A stretch of DNA of 64,000 nt, from NCBI GenBank assembly GCA_945898015.1, contig CAMDGM010000013.1, positions 18,532 to 82,531 on the forward strand, given 5' to 3'. Every line of letters begins with the position of its first letter. The stretch's first letter is position 1. The notes under the pieces were generated by a model. The model worked only from the letters and a program-made list of their open reading frames with translations. It made no database searches and was not told where the DNA came from. This document shows, piece by piece, positions 16,587-24,995 of the stretch. Made by a program: the position numbers and the translations under genes. Origin of the DNA: PVC group bacterium (GTDB lineage Bacteria > Verrucomicrobiota > Kiritimatiellia > CAIKKV01).

Positions 16587-17576
16587 ATGAAAATCATATC
16601 CGCTTTCATCATTCTGGCCGTGACTCTCGCGTTGCCTGTTGTGGCGGGCGCGGCCGCGGATAGCAATCAAGGGGCTTTGCTGCTTTCGTATTTGCGCCTC
16701 GAGATCGCCCAGCAGGCTGGTCCGTTGTCGGCGGCCATGGCCAAGGAGACGTCCCGCGAGAACCAGGAGGAGATCGCGCGCGCCGTCACGCAATGGACGG
16801 ACACCCGGATCGCGGCGATTCGCGCCGGGTTGGAGTCCCGTTTCCCGGGCCAGTCACGCGATTTTTTCCGTCTTTACGTGGAGCGGTACACGACGTGCGA
16901 AGAGAAGGAGGACGCGGCGTTCCTGAAGCAAACCGCCGGCGAGCTCGGCCTGGCGGTTGCGCCGAAGGATTATGCGGCCCTGCGGGCCGACTTGTTGCGG
17001 ACGGCGCTCAAGCCGGACGTGATGGCCACGTCGCAATTGCTGGGCGAGGTGCAGACCTGGCTGGACGTCAAGCACCGTCAACCCGGGAAAACGCCTCCGC
17101 TCCAGGCGTGGCTGTCGCGGCGCGAGGACGCGCCGGTCCGGTCGGCTGCTCCGCGTCCTGTGAAAACAGATCCGCTGGCCGCCGCGGAAGCCTCGGCCGG
17201 CAACTATACGGATTCGGCCGTTCCGGCCGACGCCAATCCGCTTGAAGCGATCTCCGCGCAGGAAAAAAACCGCCGTGAAAAAAAACGGCAGGACGCGATC
17301 GTGGAAATGCAGCAGGTATCGGCCGAGCGCAAGCAGTACGAAGATCAGGCGGCGGCCGAGAAGACCGCCCGTGCCCAGGCGGAGTCGGAGGCGATGAAGC
17401 ACCAGGCCGAGCAAATGGCCGCCGTCGAACAAACGGCGCTGCAACAGCGGCAGAACAGCTGGAGCGCCCACCTCATGAATGCCGCGGTGTCGCTGGTGGG
17501 GTCTGTCGGTGGCGCGGCGGGCGGCGCGGTTGGCGCGGCGGCGGGCCTGCAGGCCGCCAACCGGATGTTTCCCTGA
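16587..17576 (+). CDS. Exported coiled-coil protein with C-terminal glycine zipper
   Basis: Protein of 329 residues, family not recognised. A signal peptide of about 23 residues ends near VAGAAA. A helical region (about 30-175) is followed by a charged segment (about 215-290, rich in Glu, Lys, Gln, Ala) that should form a coiled coil. The final 35 residues contain GSVGGAAGGAVGAAAGLQAA, a glycine-zipper pattern of the sort that packs in membranes. The ATG at 16587 is five bases after the previous stop; a GTG at 16578 would add three residues. It is last in the envelope cluster and its stop directly abuts that of the convergent epimerase gene, leaving no room for a separate terminator. Confidence 0.7.
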   Translation: MKIISAFIILAVTLALPVVAGAAADSNQGALLLSYLRLEIAQQAGPLSAAMAKETSRENQEEIARAVTQWTDTRIAAIRAGLESRFPGQSRDFFRLYVERYTTCEEKEDAAFLKQTAGELGLAVAPKDYAALRADLLRTALKPDVMATSQLLGEVQTWLDVKHRQPGKTPPLQAWLSRREDAPVRSAAPRPVKTDPLAAAEASAGNYTDSAVPADANPLEAISAQEKNRREKKRQDAIVEMQQVSAERKQYEDQAAAEKTARAQAESEAMKHQAEQMAAVEQTALQQRQNSWSAHLMNAAVSLVGSVGGAAGGAVGAAAGLQAANRMFP

Positions 17577-18527
17577 TCAGGCCGGGATGAGCGTGCGGAG
17601 CTCGGTTTCGCGGACCCGCCAGTAATTGGCCGATTCGATCACCAGGGCGTCGAGTTCCGCGGCCGGCGTGACGCCGTGCATGGATCGGTACACGTCCCCG
17701 CCCGGGCCTAGCGGCTCGCAGGTGCAGAAGCAGTCCTTGTTGTTGAATCCGGCGAGGTAGAGCGCGGCGATGACCGCGTCGAAGTTATACACCCCGGTTC
17801 CGAGCGTGCGGCGGTTCGTGTCGGCCATGTGGAGGTTCGTCAGCCACGGCCCGTAGGTGACCAGCGCCTTGGCGGGGTCGTCCTCGTGGTGGAGCATGTG
17901 GTAGAGGTCGCCGTTGATGTGCCGCACGCCGGGGTGGTCCACGGCCTTGATGTAGCGCAGCGCATCCGCGCACGAGTGGCAGAAGCTGACCTCGTCGGAG
18001 CGGATGGGCTCGATGGCGGCGCGGATGCCGGCCTGGACGAAGGCGTCGGCGACGAGGCGGAGCGAGTCGACGGAGCGGTCGAATTCATAGGCGTCGTAGG
18101 CGACGTTGCGGCCCACGGCGCCGGGCACCACGAGCATGTAGGCGACGCCGAGTTCGCGGCCGAAGTCGAGCTCGCGGCGGATGTAATCGATCGCGCGCTG
18201 GCGGCTGACGGCCGAGGTGCTGGACAGGTCGTTTTCCACGCTGAACATGCCGCAGATGCCGGCGGCCTTGACGCCGGTTTCCTCGAGCAGGCGGCGGACC
18301 TCCCCGGGCTTGTAGCCGAGGTCCGGCGTGTAGTGGTTGCCATGCAGCTCGATGAAGCCGATTTTGGCTTTGGCGAGGCGTTTCAGCGAGCGGGCCAGCG
18401 GTTCCCGGCCAAAGCCCCAGTTGCTCCAGGAGAGGTTCAGGCGGGGGGCGTCGGCGCTGATTTTGGACGCGAACGTCTTGAACAGGCGGGCTGCGCGGGC
18501 GTCATGGGGCTGGGGAGATAACATCAT
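17577..18527 (-). CDS. Sugar phosphate isomerase/epimerase family protein (AP endonuclease 2-like TIM barrel)
   Basis: Cytoplasmic TIM-barrel protein of 316 residues, related to xylose-isomerase-like epimerases. Typical segments are FIELHGNHY, the metal-site Glu in AAIEPIRSDE, HINGDLYHML and NLHMADTNRR, with a late CEPLG that can supply the final Glu ligand. Two adjacent ATGs (18527 and 18524) are possible starts after AGAGG. It is divergent from a Gfo/Idh/MocA oxidoreductase, a pairing common in inositol and oxidised-sugar pathways. The substrate is unknown. Confidence 0.85.
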   Translation of the reverse strand: MMLSPQPHDARAARLFKTFASKISADAPRLNLSWSNWGFGREPLARSLKRLAKAKIGFIELHGNHYTPDLGYKPGEVRRLLEETGVKAAGICGMFSVENDLSSTSAVSRQRAIDYIRRELDFGRELGVAYMLVVPGAVGRNVAYDAYEFDRSVDSLRLVADAFVQAGIRAAIEPIRSDEVSFCHSCADALRYIKAVDHPGVRHINGDLYHMLHHEDDPAKALVTYGPWLTNLHMADTNRRTLGTGVYNFDAVIAALYLAGFNNKDCFCTCEPLGPGGDVYRSMHGVTPAAELDALVIESANYWRVRETELRTLIPA

Positions 18528-18623
18528 GGGGTGCCTCTGTTTTTCGCGCAGTATAGGGCGGGGCCTGTTCCGGCGAAAGAAGTTTCTCGGCGAGGCCTGC
18601 CCTGCCGCCGGCTGTGGATGTGG

Positions 18624-18652
18624 TGGACTTTTTGAGCTGGGCGTTTTATGAT
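18624..18652 (+). promoter_or_regulatory. Candidate sigma-70 promoter for oxidoreductase gene
   Basis: TGGACT, 17 bases, TATGAT, located 28 bases before the start codon at 18680. One mismatch to TTGACA-like -35 and a near-perfect -10. The divergent epimerase start is about 100 bases away. Confidence 0.4.
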
Positions 18653-18679
18653 GCCCCGTTTTTCAGAAAGGCAGGGCGC

Positions 18680-19915
18680 ATGAAGAAAATCGGGATTATC
18701 GGATATGGCGGCCGGATCGTGGCGATGGTCCGGCAGATGAAGCAGTTCAAGACGGACCTGGCGATTGTCGCGATCACGGATTTGAGGAATGACGAAATCC
18801 GGGCCCAGATGAAGAAGGACGGCCAGGATATCACGGCGATCCGCTTTTATACCGATGCCGGGCGCATGCTCGACCGGGAGGATCTCGACGGCGTCATGAT
18901 CGGCACGCGCTGTTCGCTCCACACCCGCTATGCCTGCCAGGTCTTGAAGCGGAACCTCCCCTTGTTCCTCGAAAAGCCGGTGAGCACGACCCTGGCGGAT
19001 TGGAAAACGCTTTATGCGGCTTCGAAAACGACCCGAAGCCCGGTCGTGGTGTCGTTCCCGCTGCGCGTGACCGCGCATGTCCAGCAGGCGGTGGACATTC
19101 TCCGGCGTGGCGAGATCGGGAAAGTCCATCACGTGCAGGCGTGGAATAACGTGCCGTATGGAGCCTGTTATTATCGGGACTGGTACCGGGATGAGAAAGT
19201 CACCCAGGGCCTGTTCCTCCAGAAGGCCACGCACGATTTCGATTACCTGACGTACATGCTGGGCTTCAAGCCCGTGCGCGTGGCCGGCATGACGGCCAAA
19301 CTGGTCTATAAAGGAAACCGGAAGGCCGGCCTGCGCTGTGACGATTGCGCGCTGAGCGAAGAGTGCCCGGAAAGCCCGTTCAACACCTATTACCGGCTGG
19401 GCCAGACCGAGGGCGTCAAGCCGTCGAATCGCGAGTGCGGGTTTGCCAAGGATACTGGCAACGAGGACTCCGGCAGCGCGCTGGTGGAATATGAGACCGG
19501 CATGCATGTGAGCTATAGCCAGAACTTTTTTGCCCGGCGCGGGGCGGGCGCCCGGGGGGCGCGGTTCTTCGGCTATAAGGGCACGCTGGAATTCGACTGG
19601 TACACGAACGAGCTCAAGGTGTTTTATCATCACCTGCCCCGGTCCGTGGTGTATAAGTTCGAGCCCACCCGGTTCGGGCATGGCGGCGGCGATGCCGTGT
19701 TATGCTGGAACTTCCTCCAGGTCGTGGCGGGCCGGGAGGCGTCGGTGGCGCCCCTCCGCACGGGCTTGCTCAGCGCGCTCATGTGCCTGAAGGCCAAGGA
19801 GTCGGCGGAGACCGGAGCGTTCCTCGAGATCCCCGACCTGCCCGGGCTCGGGCCGGACGACAGCCGGCCGGTGAGCCGGGTTTACAAGAACGCCATTTTC
19901 AAGCACCTTGAGTAG
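18680..19915 (+). CDS. Gfo/Idh/MocA-family oxidoreductase with cysteine-rich insert
   Basis: NAD(P)-dependent oxidoreductase of 411 residues. The dinucleotide motif GIIGYGG is at the very N terminus when the ATG at 18680 is used; upstream in-frame codons are rejected because they would precede the Rossmann strand. LFLEKPVSTT is the conserved EKP motif and ATHDFDYLTYMLG carries the catalytic-site His/Asp. An insert near 220-255 contains CDDCALSEEC and a later Cys in SNRECGF, four to five cysteines that could bind a metal. The N-terminal half binds the cofactor and the C-terminal beta sheet the sugar. It is divergent from the epimerase and probably acts in the same pathway. Confidence 0.88.
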   Translation: MKKIGIIGYGGRIVAMVRQMKQFKTDLAIVAITDLRNDEIRAQMKKDGQDITAIRFYTDAGRMLDREDLDGVMIGTRCSLHTRYACQVLKRNLPLFLEKPVSTTLADWKTLYAASKTTRSPVVVSFPLRVTAHVQQAVDILRRGEIGKVHHVQAWNNVPYGACYYRDWYRDEKVTQGLFLQKATHDFDYLTYMLGFKPVRVAGMTAKLVYKGNRKAGLRCDDCALSEECPESPFNTYYRLGQTEGVKPSNRECGFAKDTGNEDSGSALVEYETGMHVSYSQNFFARRGAGARGARFFGYKGTLEFDWYTNELKVFYHHLPRSVVYKFEPTRFGHGGGDAVLCWNFLQVVAGREASVAPLRTGLLSALMCLKAKESAETGAFLEIPDLPGLGPDDSRPVSRVYKNAIFKHLE

Positions 19916-19949
19916 CGAGCCGTTCCCGTAGGCGGGAGAGGAGGCCCCC

Positions 19950-20282
19950 ATGACCGAGCTCAGGATTACGGCGCCGGACGAACAATTCTGCTCCGCCTGC
20001 GGGCAGGTAGTGAAAAAGGCCGCAGAGCTATGTCCCCATTGCGGCGTGCGGCGATTCCCCCCTCCGTATGCCCCGCAGGAAGGCCGGGACTGGCTGGTGG
20101 CCCTCTTGCTGTGCGTGTTCACGGGCGGGTGGGGCGTTCACCGGTTTTATACCGGGCATATCGGGATAGGCCTGCTCCAGCTCCTGACGTGCGGGATGTG
20201 CGGGATCTGGACGATCATTGACCTGATCCTCATTGCCACGGGCGTGTATACCGATGTGGACGGCAAGCCCTTAAGGCGGTAG
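19950..20282 (+). CDS. Zinc-ribbon TM2-domain membrane protein
   Basis: Small membrane protein of 110 residues. A zinc ribbon CSAC (14-17) and CPHC (28-31) is followed by a TM2 domain: an aromatic/charged linker, helix LVALLLCVFTGGWGVHRFYTG and a second helix with the conserved ...GIWTIIDLILI ending. The central FxGxxGxHRFY-type turn between the helices is diagnostic. TM2 proteins are widespread with no agreed bacterial function. AGGAGG precedes the ATG. It lies six bases upstream of the AlkD-like gene. Confidence 0.88.
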   Translation: MTELRITAPDEQFCSACGQVVKKAAELCPHCGVRRFPPPYAPQEGRDWLVALLLCVFTGGWGVHRFYTGHIGIGLLQLLTCGMCGIWTIIDLILIATGVYTDVDGKPLRR

Positions 20283-20287
20283 TCCGG

Positions 20288-21022
20288 ATGAGTCTTGAGG
20301 GAATCCAGCGGGAGCTTGAAGCGGCGGGCAATCCGGCCAAGGCCAAAACGCTCCAGTGGTTTTTCAAGACGGGCCCCGGCGACTATGGCGAAGGCGACCG
20401 GTTTCGCGGCATTGTGGTGCCGGTGTTGCGGAGCATTTCCCGGCGGCACCGGGAATTGGGATGGGGCGACCTGTCCCGCCTGCTGCGGAGCCCGTTCCAC
20501 GAGGACCGGCTGGCGGCGCTGATGGTGCTGGTGTTGCGCGTGGAAAAGGCGTCGGCGGCGGAGAAGGACCGGGCGATGGCCTTTTATCTGGCGCGCACGC
20601 GGTTCATCAACAATTGGGATTTGGTGGATCTGTCCGCGCCAGCGGTGGTGGGCGAGCGGCTGCGGGAGAAAAAAGAGACCGCGCGGCTGTTTGAGCTGGT
20701 GCGGTCTCCGGTGTTGTGGGAGCGGCGCATCGCCATGGTGGGAAGCTATGCCTTTATCCGGGCGGGTTGTCCGGCGGTGGCCTTCCGGCTGGCGGCGCGG
20801 TTGTTGACGGATCCCGAAGACCTGATGCACAAGGCGGCGGGCTGGATGCTGCGGGAGGCGGGCAAGCGGGACCCGGCGGGATTGGTGGCGTTTCTGGAAA
20901 GGCATGCGCCCCGCATGCCCCGCACCATGCTGCGGTATTCGATCGAGCGGTTTTCCGAACCTGAGCGCCGCCGCTGGCTGGCGGTCCGGAAGGCGCCGGC
21001 GGGTCCTCCCCGGCGGGTTTGA
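20288..21022 (+). CDS. AlkD-like DNA alkylation repair protein (DNA glycosylase)
   Basis: HEAT-repeat protein of 244 residues expected to remove alkylated bases from DNA. The N-terminal block FFKTGPGDYGEGDRFRGIVVP is nearly the family consensus, and FINNWDLVDLSA carries the Trp/Asp pair used for catalysis in AlkD. The central WMLREAGKRD matches the conserved tail of the domain. The start codon lacks a strong ribosome site and follows the TM2 gene by six bases, so translation may depend on its neighbour. Confidence 0.9.
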   Translation: MSLEGIQRELEAAGNPAKAKTLQWFFKTGPGDYGEGDRFRGIVVPVLRSISRRHRELGWGDLSRLLRSPFHEDRLAALMVLVLRVEKASAAEKDRAMAFYLARTRFINNWDLVDLSAPAVVGERLREKKETARLFELVRSPVLWERRIAMVGSYAFIRAGCPAVAFRLAARLLTDPEDLMHKAAGWMLREAGKRDPAGLVAFLERHAPRMPRTMLRYSIERFSEPERRRWLAVRKAPAGPPRRV

Positions 21023-21077
21023 CTTGACGGGCGGGGGCGTTGCGTTGATCATATTTCCTTTCAAACGCGGGGAATCC

Positions 21078-21167
21078 ATGCTGGTCACAAGTCTGGTCGT
21101 CGGTTTTTTCCTGGTCATCGGCATTGTGGCCATGGTGGTGAATGCCCGGTCGGGGAATCGGGAGTAG
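21078..21167 (+). CDS. 29-residue single-helix membrane peptide
   Basis: A very short frame with one hydrophobic helix (about residues 3-22) and a basic/polar tail ending in SGNRE. GGGG (21069-21072) lies upstream of the ATG and the stop is three bases before the transporter start, the position of a translated leader or small membrane subunit. It has no recognisable family. It may be a real small protein or a chance frame; the topology (short out, positive in) and operon-like spacing are the arguments for it. Confidence 0.45.
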   Translation: MLVTSLVVGFFLVIGIVAMVVNARSGNRE

Positions 21168-21170
21168 GCC

Positions 21171-22154
21171 ATGGCCGAATTTTCCGCCACCTTTCTCGTG
21201 ATGTTCCGGGCCATGCTGCAGCTTTTCCTGATCGCCGTCCTGGCGGGGTTCCTGGTGCGGCGCAAGTGGGTGTCCCAGGAGCAGGTCCGGGCGCTGGCCG
21301 TGATCACCGTGAATGTGCTGTTGCCGTGCATGATCTTTGTCAACATTGCCCGGCAGTTCAAGCCGGCCGACACGCCGGGCTGGTGGCTGCTGCCGATCCT
21401 GGGCGTGGCGGTCAGTTCGGCCGGCCTGCTGATGGCCCGGCTCCTGTTCAGCCGGGCGGAGCTGCCCCGCAAAAACCTCCTGCTGGCCATGGCGGCGCTG
21501 CAGAACTCCGGCTACATGGCGCTGCCGCTGGGCAAGATGGCCTATCCCGACCAGTTCGACCGCTTCGCCCTGTACACCTTCCTTTTCATCCTGGGGTACA
21601 GTCCGTTCCTGTGGAGCGTGGGCCGGCATTTGACGGCCGCGGGCGGGTCGCCGGCCGAGCCGCGCAGCCGGTGGCGCGGATTCGTCACGCCTCCCTTTGC
21701 GGCCAACCTGGCGGCCGTGGCGCTGGTGCTCGTGGGGGTCGCGGGCTTTATTCCGCCGGTGGCGCTGGAGGCCATCGACCTGCTGGGTTCCGCCACGGTG
21801 CCGGTGGCCACCTTTGTGCTGGGCGCCACGGTGGGCGGGATCGCGCTGAGCGTCTGGCCGCCGTGGGCGGATGCCGTCCGCGCGATCGGGGTCAAGCTGG
21901 TCCTGCTGCCGGGGCTGATGGTGACGGCGCTGACGGCGCTGACGGCCTGGACGCCGGTGCGCGTGGAGCCGCTGCTCGGAAACTTCCTGGTGATCCAGGC
22001 GGCGTCCGCGCCGGCGACGGCCCTGGCCCTGCAGGTGCGAAAATATGGCGGCGATGCGCAGCAGACGGGCAGCCTGCTGTTGATCAGTTACAGCCTGTGT
22101 CTGGTTACCCTGCCGCTCTGGCTGGGGCTCTGGTGTCTGATGGGCCGGTCCTGA
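21171..22154 (+). CDS. AEC-family transporter (auxin efflux carrier type)
   Basis: Inner-membrane transporter of 327 residues with about ten hydrophobic helices. The first helix pair and NVLLPCMIFVNIARQF match the helix-loop region with the conserved Asn/Pro of AEC proteins, and the second half repeats it (GATVGGIALSV, NFLVIQAASAPATALAL). Bacterial members export or import organic acids such as malate; the solute here is not known. It lies three bases after the 29-residue frame and upstream of the ABC-F gene. Confidence 0.88.
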   Translation: MAEFSATFLVMFRAMLQLFLIAVLAGFLVRRKWVSQEQVRALAVITVNVLLPCMIFVNIARQFKPADTPGWWLLPILGVAVSSAGLLMARLLFSRAELPRKNLLLAMAALQNSGYMALPLGKMAYPDQFDRFALYTFLFILGYSPFLWSVGRHLTAAGGSPAEPRSRWRGFVTPPFAANLAAVALVLVGVAGFIPPVALEAIDLLGSATVPVATFVLGATVGGIALSVWPPWADAVRAIGVKLVLLPGLMVTALTALTAWTPVRVEPLLGNFLVIQAASAPATALALQVRKYGGDAQQTGSLLLISYSLCLVTLPLWLGLWCLMGRS

Positions 22155-22169
22155 CCGGGGGCGCCCCGG
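22155..22169 (+). other. Short GC hairpin after AEC transporter
   Basis: CCGGGG, GCG, CCCCGG directly after the stop codon. There is no T-run, so it is at most a weak or factor-dependent stop, or an RNA-end stabiliser. Confidence 0.3.
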
Positions 22170-22184
22170 CGTGAGAATGGAAGC

Positions 22185-24137
22185 ATGATCGAGTTTCAAC
22201 AAGTGTGCAAAAATTACGGCGGGCAGGACGTCCTGACCGACGTCGGATTCCGCGTCAGCCCCGGCGCCCGCCTGGGCGTGGTGGGGCCCAACGGCGCGGG
22301 CAAGTCCACGCTGTTTGCCCTGATCACGGGCGAGATTTCGCCCGACAAGGGCAAGGTGACGATCCGCAAGGGCGCGCGGCTGGGCTATGTGCGCCAGATG
22401 GTGCTGCCCAAGACGGACGACCAGGCGCTCATCGCGTATGTCGAGATGGCCATTCCCGAGCTCGGGGAGATGGAGCGGGCCATGCACGATCTCGACCACC
22501 GGTTGCATGCGGGGCTGGAGGCGGACCCCGCGCCCGCGCTCCGGCTGCTGGGCGAGTTGCAGACGCGGTTCGAACACCTGGGCGGGTATGAGATGCGCAA
22601 CCGGGCGGAAGCGGCCCTTAGCGGGCTGGGTTTTTCGGTGGCGGATTTCGAGCGGCCGTTCGTCGATTTCAGCGGCGGGTGGCAGATGCGCGCCGAGCTG
22701 GCCCGCGTGATCGTGGCCGACCCGGAGATCCTGCTGCTCGACGAGCCCTCCAACTACCTGGATATTCCGGCCGTCGAGTGGCTGCAGAAAAGCCTGCGCG
22801 AATTCAAGGGCACGCTGGTCCTGATTTCGCATGACCGCTTCCTGCTCAACACCCTGACCAGCGAAACGATTGAGATCTTTTCCGGCAAGGCGACGCGGTA
22901 TTCGGGGAATTACGACTATTACGCCCGCGAGCGGGTCCAGCGCCGCGAGCAGCTGCTGGGCGCCTACCGCAACCAGGAGCGCCAGCGCCAGCAGCTCGAG
23001 CGGTTCGTCGAGCGGTTCAAGGCCAAGAACACCAAGGCCGCCCAGGCGGCCAGCAAGATGAAGCAGCTGGACCGCATGGAGACCATTTCCGTGCCGGCCG
23101 AGCTGGTCAGCCCGGGCAAGATCCGCCTGGCCAAGCCCCCGCATTGCGGGCTGGAGGTCGTCCGGTTCGAGGAGGTCGGCTACTCGTATGACGGCCAGCG
23201 GTGGGTGCTGCGGGGCGTGGACCTCGGCATTTCACGGGGCGACAAGCTGGTGCTGATCGGGCTGAACGGCATGGGCAAGACGACGCTGTTGCGCCTGATC
23301 GCGGGCCAGCTGAAGCCCGGCGAGGGCCGCCGCGTCATGGGCCACCAGGTCCTCGTGGGCTACCAGTCCCAGGAATTTGCCGAGACCCTCGACCCGGCGC
23401 GCACGGTGTATGAGACGCTCAAGAACGCCGCGCCGGACATTCCGGAATCCGCCGCCCGCGCCCTGCTGGGGGGGTTCGGGTTTTCCGGGGACGCGGTCGA
23501 GAAGAAGGTGGCCGTGCTCAGCGGCGGGGAGAAGATCCGCATGGCGTTTGCGCGGCTCCTGGCCAAGCCGCCCAACCTGCTGGTGCTGGACGAGCCCACG
23601 ACGCATCTCGACATCTCGGCGCGGGAAGCGCTCGAGCAGGCCTTGCGCGCGTTCGAGGGAACGATCGTGATGGTCAGCCACGACATTGAGTTTGTGCGCC
23701 GGACGGGCGCCCGGGTGATTGCGATGACGCCGCCCGGCATTACGAGCTACGCTGGTGATTATGACTATTACCACGAGAAGATGACCGCCCGGACTTCCGG
23801 GGTTGTGCGTGGCGACACCGCGGCCGCCGTGGCCGGCGAGGATCGCCGCGCCAAGCGGCGCGACCGGGCGGAGATCATCCAGCGGTTCGGCAAGATCCGG
23901 CGCGAGCTGGAGAAGCAGGTCCGGCTGAGCGAGGAGTCGATGCCGAAGCTGGAGAAGGAGCAGGCCGAGCTGGTGACGAAGCTGGCCGAGCCCGGGGTTA
24001 CGGATTACATGGGGATCAACCGCCGGCTGTATGAGATCCAGATCGAGCTGGGGAAGGCGGCGGAGCGCTGGGAAAAAGCCTCGCGCGAGCTGGAGCAGAC
24101 ACAAAAAGATTTCGAGACGGCGACAAGTGGGTTATAA
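22185..24137 (+). CDS. ABC-F family ATPase (Uup/YheS/EttA-like)
   Basis: Soluble tandem-ATPase protein of 650 residues with no membrane segments. First cassette: Walker A GPNGAGKST, signature FSGGWQMR, Walker B ILLLDEPSNYLD. Second cassette: GLNGMGKTT, LSGGEKIR, LLVLDEPTTHLD. Between them is the charged linker (FVERFKAKNTKAAQAASKMK) that in this family reaches the ribosomal peptidyl-transferase centre. The C-terminal ~90 residues form a coiled coil. ABC-F proteins act on the ribosome as translation factors or in antibiotic resistance; the subfamily is not assigned. Confidence 0.93.
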   Translation: MIEFQQVCKNYGGQDVLTDVGFRVSPGARLGVVGPNGAGKSTLFALITGEISPDKGKVTIRKGARLGYVRQMVLPKTDDQALIAYVEMAIPELGEMERAMHDLDHRLHAGLEADPAPALRLLGELQTRFEHLGGYEMRNRAEAALSGLGFSVADFERPFVDFSGGWQMRAELARVIVADPEILLLDEPSNYLDIPAVEWLQKSLREFKGTLVLISHDRFLLNTLTSETIEIFSGKATRYSGNYDYYARERVQRREQLLGAYRNQERQRQQLERFVERFKAKNTKAAQAASKMKQLDRMETISVPAELVSPGKIRLAKPPHCGLEVVRFEEVGYSYDGQRWVLRGVDLGISRGDKLVLIGLNGMGKTTLLRLIAGQLKPGEGRRVMGHQVLVGYQSQEFAETLDPARTVYETLKNAAPDIPESAARALLGGFGFSGDAVEKKVAVLSGGEKIRMAFARLLAKPPNLLVLDEPTTHLDISAREALEQALRAFEGTIVMVSHDIEFVRRTGARVIAMTPPGITSYAGDYDYYHEKMTARTSGVVRGDTAAAVAGEDRRAKRRDRAEIIQRFGKIRRELEKQVRLSEESMPKLEKEQAELVTKLAEPGVTDYMGINRRLYEIQIELGKAAERWEKASRELEQTQKDFETATSGL

Positions 24138-24157
24138 TGTCAGGCAAGAGGTGATCC

Positions 24158-24388
24158 ATGCCGATTTATGAATATGTCTGCCGTGCCTGTGGCCGCCCGT
24201 TTGAACATCTGCATCGGAGGCTGAACGAACCGGCTCCGGCGTGCCCGGCCTGCGGGGCCAAAAAGTCGGCCAAGCAGCTTTCCTCCTTTTCCGCGAAGGT
24301 GGGGGGCGGGTCGATGGACATGCCGCCGTGTGCCTCGGGCGGGTGCTGTTCGCGCAAGTGTCCTTCGGCCGGGGCGTGCAAGCTTTAA
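24158..24388 (+). CDS. FmdB-family zinc-ribbon protein
   Basis: Protein of 76 residues beginning with the diagnostic MPIYEYVCRACG and a second CPACG pair near 29-33, forming a zinc ribbon. A serine/glycine linker leads to a second cysteine-rich tail (PPCASGGCCSRKCPSAGACKL) with six cysteines in about 20 residues, which could bind a further metal. AGAGGTG precedes the ATG. FmdB-type proteins are often called regulators of formamidase, but their general function is unknown. Confidence 0.88.
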   Translation: MPIYEYVCRACGRPFEHLHRRLNEPAPACPACGAKKSAKQLSSFSAKVGGGSMDMPPCASGGCCSRKCPSAGACKL

Positions 24389-24408
24389 ACCCGGAAGGAG
24401 GCCCCCGG

Positions 24409-24849
24409 ATGTGTATACCCGGTTCCGCCTGGCGCCTGCTGGTCCTGCTGGCCTTGTCGGGCGCGTCCTGCGTGTCGATTCCGCCGCATGGCCGGCCGGT
24501 ATCCATGACGGTGACGGCGTATTGCCCGTGCGGGGAGTGCTGCTCCTGGGAGCGCAACTGGCTGTTTCGTCCGGTCGTGTCGGAAGGGCGGGCCAAGGGG
24601 CAGCGCAAGGCGGTGGGGGTGTGCGCCGACGGGACGCGGGCGAAAAAAGGGGTCCTTGCGGCGGATACGCGCTATTATCCGTTTGGCACCCGGATTTATG
24701 TGCCCGGGTACGGGGCGGGGGTGGTGCATGACCGGGGCGGGGCGATTACAGGGCCGGGTCGGATCGACCTTTTTTATCGGAGTCACAGCCAGGCCCTGCG
24801 GTGGGGGCGGCAGACATTAACGGTTTACGTGGAGGCGCCTTTGCCTTGA
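24409..24849 (+). CDS. Exported 3D-domain protein (MltA-like barrel, possible peptidoglycan hydrolase)
   Basis: Exported protein of 146 residues. AAGGAG eight bases before the ATG selects the start. A hydrophobic signal ends at SGASC, a possible lipobox (Cys21). The 3D domain follows, named for three aspartates: here Asp in AADTRYYPFGTRIYVPG, AsP in VVHDRGG and Asp in RIDLFY, with YCPCGECC as an additional cysteine cluster before it. Related domains in MltA and Rpf2 cut or bind peptidoglycan. The four cysteines in YCPCGECC are not needed for the 3D fold and may form disulfides. Confidence 0.85.
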   Translation: MCIPGSAWRLLVLLALSGASCVSIPPHGRPVSMTVTAYCPCGECCSWERNWLFRPVVSEGRAKGQRKAVGVCADGTRAKKGVLAADTRYYPFGTRIYVPGYGAGVVHDRGGAITGPGRIDLFYRSHSQALRWGRQTLTVYVEAPLP

Positions 24850-24889
24850 TTTGTTGAGGGGCCGGGCGTTTTTATAGTAGGATTTAAGG

Positions 24890-24919
24890 TTGACAAGAGC
24901 GTGTATGAGTTGATACTGT
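24890..24919 (+). promoter_or_regulatory. Sigma-70-type promoter of first repeat-protein gene
   Basis: TTGACA, 18 bases, TACTGT, about 75 bases before the start codon at 24996. The -35 context GTTGACAAGA is shared with the promoter of the downstream paralogue. A second possible promoter, TTGTTG-16-TATAGT (24851-24878), lies just upstream. Confidence 0.6.
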
Positions 24920-24995
24920 ATTCTTACAAATGGGAAAAAGCTTGTGGTTCGCGTCATTATTTTGAGGGGTTGATGAGATAATGAGGAGGGGGATC

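Noticed and set aside
20754..23144. Long minus-strand frame across the AlkD, AEC and ABC-F genes
   Set aside because: Crosses three well-identified plus-strand genes; Arg/Gln/His-rich and low in hydrophobic structure, as expected of a GC shadow.
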